Shown here one piece after another: positions 9,102 to 19,010 of a DNA stretch of 20,448 nucleotides; within the stretch, counting starts at the first letter, position 1; every line of letters starts with the position of its first letter. This DNA comes from Saccoglossus kowalevskii (lineage: Eukaryota > Hemichordata > Enteropneusta > Harrimaniidae), in assembly GCF_000003605.2 (NCBI RefSeq), contig NW_003116954.1:232580-253027 (forward strand), written 5' to 3'. Under the pieces are notes generated by a model. It searched no databases. It saw only the letters and a program-made list of their open reading frames with translations, and was not told where the DNA came from. The position numbers and the translations under genes were made by a program.

Positions 9102-11312
9102 ACAATCGTCCGCTCACACGGTCCATATACTTTGTGGAATCACTTGGCAGGAACATTATATAAACCTCGACATTTCAAGATAAAATTCATGACAACAATT
9201 TCCAATCGTCCACGACTCGCACACATGTACTTATTATTAGTATTTTATTATCATCTCATTGATCTTTTACGTTTGCCTAGATTTGTCAATTATATACAAG
9301 TCGGCAAAACTTCCATGCGTCCGACATTTTCTCTCCTTATGCTTTGTACTATACTACGACAACTTGAAATGTAAATAGGTTAACCTTTGTAGTCGTTAGA
9401 TTCGAACTTATCATATCGGCAAAAACAGAACCGAAAGTCACTTTCAAGTGTACATCTATTCAGAGTATGTTATATTGGACATGTTTTGACTGACTACACG
9501 TATTTTATCAGATTTGTTCTTTTCGAGAAAAATGTAACTCACTATAATGTCAACATTTTTTAATATAAATTTCAATAAATATAAATTAAACGTTTTCTAT
9601 TACATGTACATATGAAAAATGTTTTTGTTTATAAAGATGCAATATCAAAACAACAACTATTTAAACCTACTTTACAATACTAGGTATATAAATTATCCCT
9701 TTGAAGCCTCTCCACATCCAAAATATGTTTTTGAAATAAATTTCCTCACGCCATTGGCTATCATTATTACTGATTTGTTATCACTGGGTTGACTTTCCCC
9801 AAAAAGTTGGTTTCCCTGGCATGTAATAAATAAATAAATAAATAAATGGCTTCTAATAAATCTCTAAACAATAAATTGAATAATTACTCTCATCTACCAT
9901 TCAGAAGATTGGGGAAATTCCGTAGTTTTTTACTAGTTTTGCTCGCAAACACAAGAGCGAATAGACTTAATTTTCTTCATCGGAACAACTTTCCAAAATT
10001 AGATTGTGAGTCGATCCACTAGTATTGACTGTGTATAACAAATATGATTTAACATGATTTATTTTACTTGTTTAGGAGGAATAGATGTCAATATGAATGG
10101 AAACACTATTTTAATGAATTGGTCATCGGAGAGCTGTATTCAGATGACAGTTATATGTAATGTAGGAGAACTTGGGGTTAACAACACTCGGTCAACGACG
10201 TATTTCATCCATCACTGTTATGTTAATGAGATGCTGCGAGCAGCAAATAAACTGTGGGTGTCACTAAATTTGACACAGATCTTGCATAATATCTAACAAA
10301 ATTAACATCTGAGACTGATGCCTAAAAAAATAAGTTTGAGATGATGTACGTGTGTAGTGGCTGTCTTGACATGAATCATTTAAATTGACTCACCAACGCG
10401 TGTCATATTAAGACTTTAGAATTTGTTGTTGTTTTGTTTTGTTTCCCTTTGTAGTCTGATTCCAGTAAATTACTTACGAAATAAAAGCTTAATCCAAAGT
10501 GTTTCCTGATTATAATTTTATCTGTGTCAGACTTTTAAAAACGTGTTACAATTCCAATTATACACGTTTGTGTTGACGAAAAATGACTTATATTATCACG
10601 TACAATATGGTCTTGAACTATCATACCATAAAACAAATGAGGCTCTTACGGAAGAAGTCCAACAATATTATCCCCCAGTTACCCCCTCCCCCAAGAGCTC
10701 TCTCCAAAAACAATTATCCATAAATTAAAACTAGTTTTTCGGATCCCAAATTATGACGTGGCTAGCAGATGTAATAAATGCTTCATAGTTGGCGTCCATG
10801 TGCGTTGCGCCCTATAATAAAAATAGTTGGTAGTGGTCGTAGATGGCGCGAAACACTGCACACTCTTACTGTGTGGAATGAAGTTTATCTATACATATAA
10901 GCACCAAATTTCAAGAATCTCACAAAATGTGTCCAGGACATTTATTACATTAAATTTACGATTCAAACAGAAGACACAAGTAAAAAAACACACATTTAAA
11001 AATAGGGACAGAATAGAAGAAACCCGACCCCCCCCGAGTCCTTGAATATAAAAAGACTCATTACTATTCTACCTTGAAGGATTTTATATACATACTCTGC
11101 ATTTAAGATTTATTCACCTCTTGATTTTTAACTTTGTACGAAGTTGATTCACCAATTAGTTGGCCTAATGGTTGTCAAAAACACATTTGCCCTCATGATA
11201 TGATACTAGTAACCTCAATGTTAGTGTTTAGTTCTAAATGTTTGGCAGATAAAAAATATACATTATTCTAGATCGAAACAAACTTTTCGCATTGACTGTA
11301 TTCAAAAAGGAG
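9102..11312. other. Gene-free AT-rich DNA
   Basis: No exon with credible splice signals and protein character was found on either strand. An (AAAT)n microsatellite lies at 9825-9847. The open frames at 10054-10296, 10543-10728 and 10827-11045 are short and lack recognisable domains. Confidence 0.4.
9825..9847. repeat. (AAAT)n microsatellite
   Basis: Nearly six uninterrupted AAAT/TAAA units. Confidence 0.9.
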
Positions 11313-11329
11313 CCAGCAGGTGGCGCTTG
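11313..11329 (+). promoter_or_regulatory. CTCF-like binding motif
   Basis: CCAGCAGGTGGCGCTTG fits the animal CTCF core CCASYAGRKGGCRS at all clear positions. CTCF and its core motif are conserved across bilaterians. The site also sits between CCAGCA and TGCTGG, giving a small inverted repeat. Binding is inferred from the motif alone. Confidence 0.45.
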
Positions 11330-12600
11330 CTGGGACACATTTTCATTGATAAATTTATTTAATGAAGGTTACTGTGACAGTACTCTCGACTTTTTCCCTG
11401 CCGGAAGCATAAACCAGCGTTATTCTCCAATACCTCGTGGGCCAAGTAGAGTGAATCTTTGCGCAAGCATACAAATTGACTTTGAATACCTACCTACCAA
11501 TTACAATTCCATTAAAGATGCACTGTCATAAGTCCTTTTTAAACGTTGCTACAAGTGTTCCCGGCCATTGCCTCCTCTATATTTTGTGACCCCAAAACAC
11601 ACTTTAACTTGAAAACATATCGATCATATTATAAAAAGTGTTACTTTGTCAAAATTTCCACACTGACTATTTAAGATTGGTTATAAGATTAGGAATACCT
11701 AAGCATAGATTATGCGAGATCTCGCATAATGCTTGAAAGACACAGACTGAACATCAACTGCAATAATCAAATTTGATTTTGAAAATGAACTTCTCTTTTT
11801 ATAGTTCAATTCTAATATGCAGAGCTCCCAGGTGAGAATTTGGCATTGAGATACAATTACTTCAGCAAAATTGATCATCATCATATGTGTATATCAAAAT
11901 ATTGAGCATAAAAAAGTTTTGCGGTTGTTTAGACGTCATTACGCTATGACTTTCGTTCTGTTTTTACATTCGATTTCATAAACTCAGTGAACATAAACGC
12001 GTCTATTGGATAGGGTTTACAATTCAGTTCAAATTTTCTCCTGCAGGAATTGCATTAACCTATTGTCCACTCTAGGCCACCAAAAATATAGGGGGCCCAA
12101 TTTTGGCAACAACAAAAGAGGCACCCATGCGAGTTCAAGTTTTCAGATACAACACACTCATAAAAGATTTGTATATTTGCGTGATGTCTTAAATGGTTAC
12201 AGTACAAAACTGTTTGGTTATATTTTTTAGAAACCGTGGTTCAGTATATGAATTAATCAATCTCCTATCAATACAGCAGACTCTTGTGATTGGCTGTTGG
12301 TATTCTACAAGTTTGTTGACCACAGTCAGCATGCACCATGAAAAATGGTACTCCGGATCAGAACCAGCTTAAAGCTTGCTACATGTATATTTAACAGCAG
12401 TGAACAGTGGCGTCACTCATAAATCCAGACATGTATAACGAAGCTAAAATCCTGAAAAAAAAGATAAATCTTACTCCACATATTATTTGTTGAGCTTTGA
12501 TGCAAACTTGCATGAGCAGCCCGAGATGTCAGCTTGAACAGCGCCCCCAATATGATTATTTTGTTTTTACCACAATTCTGCCTCGTGTCATGGCGTACTA
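11330..12600. other. No gene seen; contains one perfect palindrome
   Basis: AT-rich sequence. The open frames at 11292-11531, 11699-11884 (minus) and 12006-12230 have no recognisable domain. Apart from the palindrome at 11709-11730 no structured feature is visible. Confidence 0.4.
11709..11730. repeat. Perfect 22-bp palindrome
   Basis: The stretch equals its own reverse complement, centred on AGATCT, with arms ATTATGCGAG. The arms continue after a 4-nt interruption (AAGC on the left, GCTT on the right). It could form a cruciform or bind a dimeric protein. No surrounding transposon ends were found. Confidence 0.85.
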
Positions 12601-12637
12601 AGCCACAAGAGACCAGTAACTAATGTTTACTGCATTC

Positions 12638-12912
12638 TGATTGGACCACCACGTTCTCATTCTTTGTTCTATTTCCAATTTTTTACGCGATGTCAGCACT
12701 TGCACTCATGGTCCTATATATAAAGCACGATTTTCCTTTTGATCTCAAAAGTTTCACAAATATAAAACTGTGTTGTTTCGGTATTGCTTTGCACAAAAAT
12801 AGCCACCTCAAGTATGAAGCCTAAGCAGGCGGAATTTTTGAAGGGATATTGCAGACACGCTTTCGTAGAAGGAACTTGGAATGTTTTCAAATTATGTCAC
12901 TCAGTCGCGTGA
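12638..12912 (+). promoter_or_regulatory. Promoter-like stretch (CCAAT, TATA) before a 32-codon ORF
   Basis: CTGATTGGAC, an inverted CCAAT box, lies at 12638-12647. A strong TATA element, TATATATAAA, is at 12715-12724, some 70 bp later. An ATG at 12814 opens a 32-codon frame (MKPKQAEFLKGYCRHAF at its start) ending with TGA at 12910-12912. The spacing suits a pol II promoter with a start near 12745. The peptide is not recognised, and no clear donor or downstream exon was found, so this may be chance in AT-rich DNA. Confidence 0.25.
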
Positions 12913-13071
12913 ACCTAGGGCCGGAACAATACGGCGATTACTAGTTATCTCTCCTACTAGCAATTTGAAAGGGACACCGGGAACCCTCTTGAAAAATAAA
13001 ATCCCCCCAAACACAATAGCATAAATTGTTTTTGACTGGAAAGATAGGAGCAGGTTATATATTTGTAGGAT

Positions 13072-13083
13072 GGGGGGGGGGGG
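13072..13083. repeat. G12 homopolymer run
   Basis: Twelve uninterrupted G residues, in otherwise AT-rich DNA. Confidence 0.9.
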
Positions 13084-13131
13084 ACAGATATTTCATTTGT
13101 ATTGCATTATACAGCACATGTCAGAACTAAT

Positions 13132-14309
13132 TTTATTTTGATAAACAATGAATTATTGCAAATAAAATTACATAAAACAAGTGATTGAAAACTATGGCAG
13201 TAAACTTGTTTCAGTATATTAAACAGGCTTCAACCATGAACTGAAAGTTGTTAACCTGAAAAGATTCACAAATGCAGTTTATAGCGGTGACAGTTTTCCA
13301 AATTACTACCAGTTTACATGTCAAGCAATAAAACCTGTAATGCAGCACTGGGAAAGACTTACAAATAAATTATTCAGCAAAAAGACCCATGTATGAACAT
13401 ACCAGATGAATATCAATCGACATCTCAGAAATATAATTGCTATTCAGAACTACTAGTTGATTCATTATACCTCTTTGTACACAAAATTAAAAGGAAAAAA
13501 TGGTTATAAAATATCATGGAATTCATGCAATCAGTTTTAAAACTTGCATACAAATTAATCTAGTCATATAGTTTCACATGCAACATGTTTTTTCATTAGC
13601 TAACAGACTTGAATAGTTTTAGAAAATCAGAGAATGTCTAATTGAAGAAGTCATTTGATCAAAATAATTTCCAAACTAAGTTTCTGATTAGTAGAATTCA
13701 TTAGTACCATGAGTTAACTTGTATCCAAATATCACATTGAAAATTTAGTATTGTGAATCAAGTGAGAAATAAATGAGATTTGTTAAGACTCAAATACTTA
13801 TACTAGTGTTCTGAAGCGATTCCAAGCCTTGTGCAAAGAACCTGCTTTTATGATTGCACGTAACTGATTAGTTTGAAAAAGCGTGAACTGTTTTTTTTTA
13901 AATTTGTTCATTTTTTTCAATCTGTATGTAAACCTGAGCCTACCAAAATTACCATTTCAGTACTAAACAAGGAAAAGCTTTGTGATATGTCAAGTAATAA
14001 CAAGGCACACATCTATGTGGTATTTGCAAGTGTTGCATTTTCACCTCTTGTGTGTTAAGTTAGTACAAAAATGGACATTTTGTCAGAGTATGAAATAGAC
14101 CCAATCCAAACAGCCTACCAGCTAAAAAAAAATCAGTCTTCAAGCTACTCAAATCACAACTTTTACATTGCTTTTCAAAGTGACTAAGGACTAACAAAAC
14201 TACAGAAGATGAACAAATATCTGCATACAATGACTTAAAATATTGAAATGAAATGCAGTGAAATACAGGAATGCATTTAAATAATAATTTGCAATAAGTG
14301 ATGGTATTC
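13132..14309 (-). other. Probable long 3' UTR / downstream flank of peroxiredoxin gene
   Basis: On the gene's strand this follows the stop codon. The first AATAAA seen (TTTATT at 13132-13137 on the plus strand) is about 1.2 kb downstream, and the interval contains no recognised transposon or tandem repeat. That is consistent with a long AU-rich 3' UTR, but a non-canonical signal nearer the stop is equally possible. Two open frames here (13873-14058 plus, 14060-14461 minus) are not credible genes; the second overlaps the last exon in another frame. Confidence 0.35.
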
Positions 14310-16440
14310 CTATTTCTGTTTAGAGAAGTACTCCTTACTCTTCGCAACGTCTGGTTTGATGGTGTCATCACCTGGTTTCCAGCCAGCTGGGCAAACTGTA
14401 ATAAACAAAATAACACTTCAATAGTGAGCTTGTATTTCCTAGCTGTACTAGGTGTTACCACTTATACCCAACACTATGATATTGACAAATCACTATAGTA
14501 ATGACCGGCACTATATTTAATAGTGTGTCTATGGTTCTCATACCAATTACTCTTAATATCTCACAAGGTTCACGTTTAGTGAATAAGGCAATTTTTCTTT
14601 CAGAAAATACAGAAATTATTTTGTTATAGTACTTTTGCATGAACTCATAAGACATTTAATCAACTCTTACAACTGAAAGAATCATGGTTTATGTTGAACT
14701 ACCAATACAGGGTACTTTTATATCGTCCAAGAATGTGAAAGAAAACAAGTTGGTCAGTCGCATAATAGATGGGATGAGATGGAATACTCCATGCTGAATA
14801 CATACCTTCACCATGTTTGTCAGTAAATTGAAAAGCTTGTACCAATCTGAATGTCTCATCTACAGAACGTCCAACGGGCAAATCATTGATTGTTATTTGA
14901 CGAAGGATTCCTTTACCATCAATAATGAATAGACCACTGTAATACAAGTAATCATTTCATTAGATATTGGGTCCTGTGTGAGATGTTGATTTCATAATGA
15001 GTCTGTTCGTACTGCGATAGATTTTCTTGCTGTTGACCTGTGAAGATGTCTTTTAAAGCGAGAGGGTCGTCACATACACACATGCGAGAACACGCACTAA
15101 AAATGCAAAGACTCATGGGTAGACGCTTGTTTGTAAACAATGTCACGATATGGCCATCTGGCGCATGCGCAGGTGACGACTCTTTCGCTTCAACATACAT
15201 ACATACATACATACAGACACCAAGATGCAACACTGTGCAGAACAGAAGCATTTACCCGTGTACAAATATAAATACAGTGAAATTACAAGAAAATTGAGAG
15301 GCTGAACTTGTTACATGGGCACCTTAACCTTGCTTCCTTTGCATTCAGTGACAGTTGTGCCAATTAAACTATACCAATTATATACCTTTCAAAACTTGCT
15401 GGAGAACTAGTGACTGTTCTCAATTAGATGAATAATGAGCTCTTGTGGGTCTTGATTTGCACTAATGATAAGTGAACAGAGTAATCAAAAGGAATGTCCT
15501 GCTCTACTACTTTCCACCAAGATCAAAGCTACACAAAGCAAGACTTTTGAAGATAACTTTGCTCGTTAAATAGTATACTACTGACAGCGATGTGTACATT
15601 GAATTATAGACATGTTGTAAAAATTTCTTACCGGAAAGCAATTCCTTGATCCTCAATATACACTCCATAATCTTTGGAGATGGTTCCAGTTGGGTCAGCT
15701 AGCAGTGGCATGTTCATGTCTCCAATACCACCCTTCTTGCGAGGCACATTGGTCCTATGAAATCCACATAAATACAAAAATGAAATCCAGTTTGCAAGTC
15801 CAATACATGCCTTCACACTCAGTGTCTGAGTAATTGTGGCAACTATTTTTTCAGTTGTCAACACCACATCCTTTTCAATATGGAACCCATGCTAAACATG
15901 CATACAATGTTTATTTACAATATTTGTGCTCTATTAGTATTACATGTGATCTGTCTATGGTTAAACTAGCATACTATGCATTTCAGTTTATGAGAAAACA
16001 AATATGGCAAATCACATATTAATGAGCTCTGCACAATGATTGTGGCATGCATGTTGAAATTAAAATCCTAGAAGAAACACTAATTACAAAGTTTTGGGTT
16101 GTCTTAAACAAGTTACAGAAATAGACAAGTGAAATAAGCTTGTTTTTGCTCACGTAAGTGCTCATATTGCATTTTCAAGAGTGAATATTACAGATCTGTA
16201 CAAACGGCGCCCTCTTGAGTTTGATTAATACACTGATAAAGGTAATGTAAAATCTATACATTTTTTACATGACTGAATGGAGATTAGTCAATGGAGCTCA
16301 AAGGGACAGACCCTCATACCTACCAGGCAAGATGAGAGAATTGTGAATCGGTTGAGCAAGCAATGAGTTCACATCCAATACCACGGAACTTCTCAACTGC
16401 ATCACTAAATGCTATCAGTTCAGTAGGACATACAAACGTA
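14310..16440 (-). CDS. Typical 2-Cys peroxiredoxin (Prx1/2-like), last four coding exons
   Basis: Coding exons are 16324-16440, 15632-15754, 14806-14936 and 14310-14395 (stop at 14310-14312). All junctions are GT-AG and phases match. Together they give 151 residues, exactly the span from Thr49 to the C-terminus of 199-residue vertebrate Prx1. The first exon carries the peroxidatic cysteine in TFVCPTE and the HLAW motif. The second has GGIG, a form of the GGLG motif. The third reads [20 protein letters not shown], then GRSVDET. The last has the resolving cysteine in VCPAGWKPG and ends [10 protein letters not shown](I/L)G plus the C-terminal YF mark peroxiredoxins prone to hyperoxidation. The enzyme reduces H2O2 and organic peroxides using thioredoxin, as an obligate homodimer. 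The N-terminal ~48 residues were not found up to 20448, so cytosolic Prx1/2 and secretory Prx4 types cannot be fully separated; the KQK ending favours Prx1/2. Confidence 0.97.
15053..15193. mobile_element. TTAA-flanked MITE, copy 2 (peroxiredoxin intron)
   Basis: This is a close relative of the element at 5400-5561. The left end is TTAA then AGCGAGAGGGTCGTCAC; the right end read inward is AGCGAAAGAGTCGTCACC, bounded by TCAA, a one-base change from TTAA. The shared interior includes CTCATGGGTAGACGCTTGTT and ATGGCCATCTG. It is 141 bp long, has no coding capacity, and lies in the intron between the exons at 14806 and 15632. A CATA microsatellite abuts its right end. Confidence 0.88.
15193..15215. 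repeat. (ACAT)n microsatellite
   Basis: More than five ACAT units directly at the right boundary of the TTAA MITE. Confidence 0.9.
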
Positions 16441-17872
16441 CTGAGTAGATACAAAAAAAGAATACATTAACTAAATGACAAATCTAGATATAGAGCAATT
16501 ACTGTAAATGTCAGGGCTTTCTGGTGAAGACCATATGAATCAAATATTATTAGCAAATTCATATTTTAAGGCATAAATCATCATGAAGAACATGCATATA
16601 CACTTCTAAACACTGCCTTATTTTTTGGTAATTTTTTTTTAAGTATGTAGTATACTAAGCTATAACAGTACCAAATGAACACAGATTGCTGTAAAATATT
16701 TATGGTACAATGTACACACATGAGAACAGCATAGACAGGAATCCTAGGGATTTTCATGCTGTTATAAATATATATGCCATATTGTTAACATCACGTATCA
16801 TACAACACAAAGGCAATTTTTGACTCGTGCATTTAATCTCTCCAGGATGAAAACAATCTTAGCCAGTTATAGGGTTTCTATGACGATTTATTTATCTCTA
16901 GATCAAGCACGCTATCAATAATGTAAATTGTCAGGTACATTGCTACTAATAAACCAAGGTTTGGGATTATTAATGGAGGTCATCTCGATGTGCAGCCTTT
17001 AACGGTCACCTAGGGCATAAAATCAACAGTAATCAGAGTATAGAGACAACTGGTTCTTTGGGCTACCATTCTCTAAAATCAGTGGCCCAAATACAAAGAA
17101 AAAATTGAGCAAATGATATTCGTGTTGACATTTTTGCTGCTAGTACCAATTAAACTCTGAACTACCCAGTATGACAATCATAAATGAGCTACCAATTTTC
17201 CAATCTGGAAGCCCAGCCAAGCTTCTTCCTTCTCTTAAAACTGACCGTATTCTTGCTGTGAATAATTTTGCCAGGCATTGCACAACTACTTTCATACTGC
17301 AACAATTGCCATCACTGTCTTCATTGCATGGATTAAACAAATTTTCTATTCTCCATCATAAATCTTTTTTTTTTTTCAACACGGTTGCAATAAATACTAA
17401 TACAGTGATTAAGGATTAAACCTATCAATCCCTCTTTGTACATGTAGTATACATTATATTTATTCAAACCTTAATTTGTACGTTTCCAGAGAGAGCAATC
17501 TATAATTAAGAACCTTTATACAGTGGACATCCTTTAATATATTTTCAAACATTTCAGTGCCATGCCACATTTCCTGACACTAATTATCACATAGACAGTA
17601 CCATACAGTAATAAATTGATAAAAAAATGGAAATATTATACAGAATGAATGACATGGCAAGAAAAGATAAGCCTCAGGACTTAAAGCAATGAAAAACAGA
17701 GAGACAGGCATTGTATAATAAAGTTAGCAATTATAGAGGTCTGGAACATAGCACTTCAAAGATCTAGACAAAAGAATTTATAACAATTATAAAAACATGT
17801 GACAAACAAACTATCAATAATAAACAAGTTAATTATTAATTCATTCTCCAATTTTTGTTGCTTTTTTCATTG
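16441..17872. other. Probable peroxiredoxin intron; no exon seen
   Basis: The acceptor at 16441-16442 shows that an intron begins here on the minus strand. I looked for the preceding exon, which should end with codons for FYPLDF before a GT donor, and did not find it. Plus 17171-17419 and minus 17140-17340 open frames overlap each other and match no known domain. The sequence is AT-rich. Confidence 0.5.
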
Positions 17873-18285
17873 TTAGGGACGACGTCAAAAGATCGATGTC
17901 GGATAAAAAACTTATTTCCTTTAGTTTGGGGGTGGGGGGTTTTGACCTCAAAAAGTTCCCATCCTACAAAAATGATTTTATTTTTTAATGAAGTCAAAAA
18001 AATCTTGGAGTATTTGTAGTTCGTTTTTTCTATCCAATCATGGACAGAAATAACCGAAAAAGGAAAAAAACAGAAAAATGGTTTGGTTCGAGTGTAAATC
18101 TGTGCGTCAAATAAGGTGCATTTGTAAAATCTTTTTACACCCACCCTACAGCCAACTGCTATGCAATACTACTGTCCGATTATCAATTTGTATTTAATGG
18201 TGAATGTAGTCTGACGCCATGACCAATATTTATCAATTAAGTTTCAGTTTTTTATCCGACATCGATCTTTTGACGTCATCCCTTA
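17873..18285. mobile_element. PIF/Harbinger-type MITE, 407 bp with 37-bp inverted repeats
   Basis: The element is 17876-18282. Its terminal inverted repeats (17876-17912 and 18246-18282) are 37 bp with one mismatch; they begin GGGAYGACGTCAAAAGATCG. TTA directly abuts both ends in the same orientation (17873-17875, 18283-18285), giving the 3-bp TWA-type duplication typical of PIF/Harbinger. The high identity of the ends suggests fairly recent insertion. The interior has runs such as GGGGGTGGGGGG and no transposase; the 102-codon minus frame across it is spurious. It lies in the probable large peroxiredoxin intron. Confidence 0.92.
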
Positions 18286-18600
18286 CAAAATATGAAATGG
18301 ATGCAATAAAAGATTCTATACTATAATGGGCTTCCAAAATGCCAACCTGAAGGCTTTGACATTTATTACGTTTAATAACCACAAAATTTACTCCAAGACC
18401 TTTGAATGCCATATTAAATCACTGGATTACAAATCTAGCAAATAAAATGAATTAGTATTAAAACTTGGAAGAACATTAATTTGCTCAATTAGAAGCACAT
18501 ATCCAATAGAAGCACATAAAGCTAGAAAAGAACTCCCCTTGTGCTGAAGGCATTACAGGCATGAAGTACAAATATGAATACTGTATTTACTAGTTTCATT
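18286..18600. other. No feature seen
   Basis: AT-rich sequence between the Harbinger-type element and the tandem repeat. Nothing recognisable on either strand. Confidence 0.4.
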
Positions 18601-19010
18601 AAAAGTGAGTGATTAAATTGGGTGTTTATGCAAATTAGGTAATTATCAAGAACAAAATTTAACCTATGTACCAAGTTTTATTGAATTTGCTGAGTTGTTG
18701 AGATATTGATAGAAAAGTTAAATATTGGCTAATATGCAAATTAAGTCATTAATATACATGGATTTCAACCAAAAAGTATTTATGTACCAAGTTTCATTGA
18801 AATCTGTTTAATAGTACATGGGGGGAAAAATGCCTAAAAAATGGCTAATTAATATGCAAATCAGGTAATTAATATGCACAGATTTTCACTAAACTAAACA
18901 GTGATGAGCATTATTCCAGAGCATCTATGTACCAAGTTTCAATAAAATCTGATAATTGGTTCTTGAGATCAGTGGTACAGACACTTCAATTGTGTGCTTT
19001 GCACACAGGA
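18600..19010. repeat. Degenerate 107-130 bp tandem repeat with 'TATGTACCAAGTTT' core
   Basis: Three successive units each contain an ATATGCAAATTAGGTAATTA-type block followed by a TATGTACCAAGTTTYATTGAA block (near 18665, 18780 and 18928) and a TTGAGAT-like block. They start near 18619, 18726 and 18842. Immediately after the last unit is a perfect hairpin, TGTGTGC-TTT-GCACACA (18991-19007). The motif 'accaagtttcattgaaatc' recurs in many invertebrate genomes as dispersed repeat sequence (recalled, not searched). The element class is not determined. Confidence 0.7.

Noticed and set aside
9033-9374. 113-codon plus-strand ORF
   Set aside because: No recognisable domain, contains a perfect hairpin, and has no promoter or Kozak support; its length is not exceptional for AT-rich DNA of this size.
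9390-9425. tRNA T-arm-like GTTCGAATC on the minus strand
   Set aside because: The flanking bases do not pair into a T stem, and no D or anticodon arm could be placed upstream.
14060-14461. 133-codon minus-strand ORF
   Set aside because: It overlaps the last peroxiredoxin exon in a different frame; the exon's own frame is the one with family-conserved residues.
16477-16520. Minus-strand LYLDL-like peptide as the missing peroxiredoxin exon (YPLDF)
   Set aside because: The preceding residues do not resemble KYVVLFFYP, and the donor would be GTCATT, which is poor.
17140-17419. Overlapping ORFs on both strands, one with an 'LAGLPDWKIG' phrase recalling the peroxiredoxin N-terminus
   Set aside because: Only a few residues are similar; the following residues do not match the family and no donor fits in phase.
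17836-18144. 102-codon minus-strand ORF
   Set aside because: It runs across the end and interior of the Harbinger-type MITE; the frame is a by-product of the inverted repeat and AT-rich interior.
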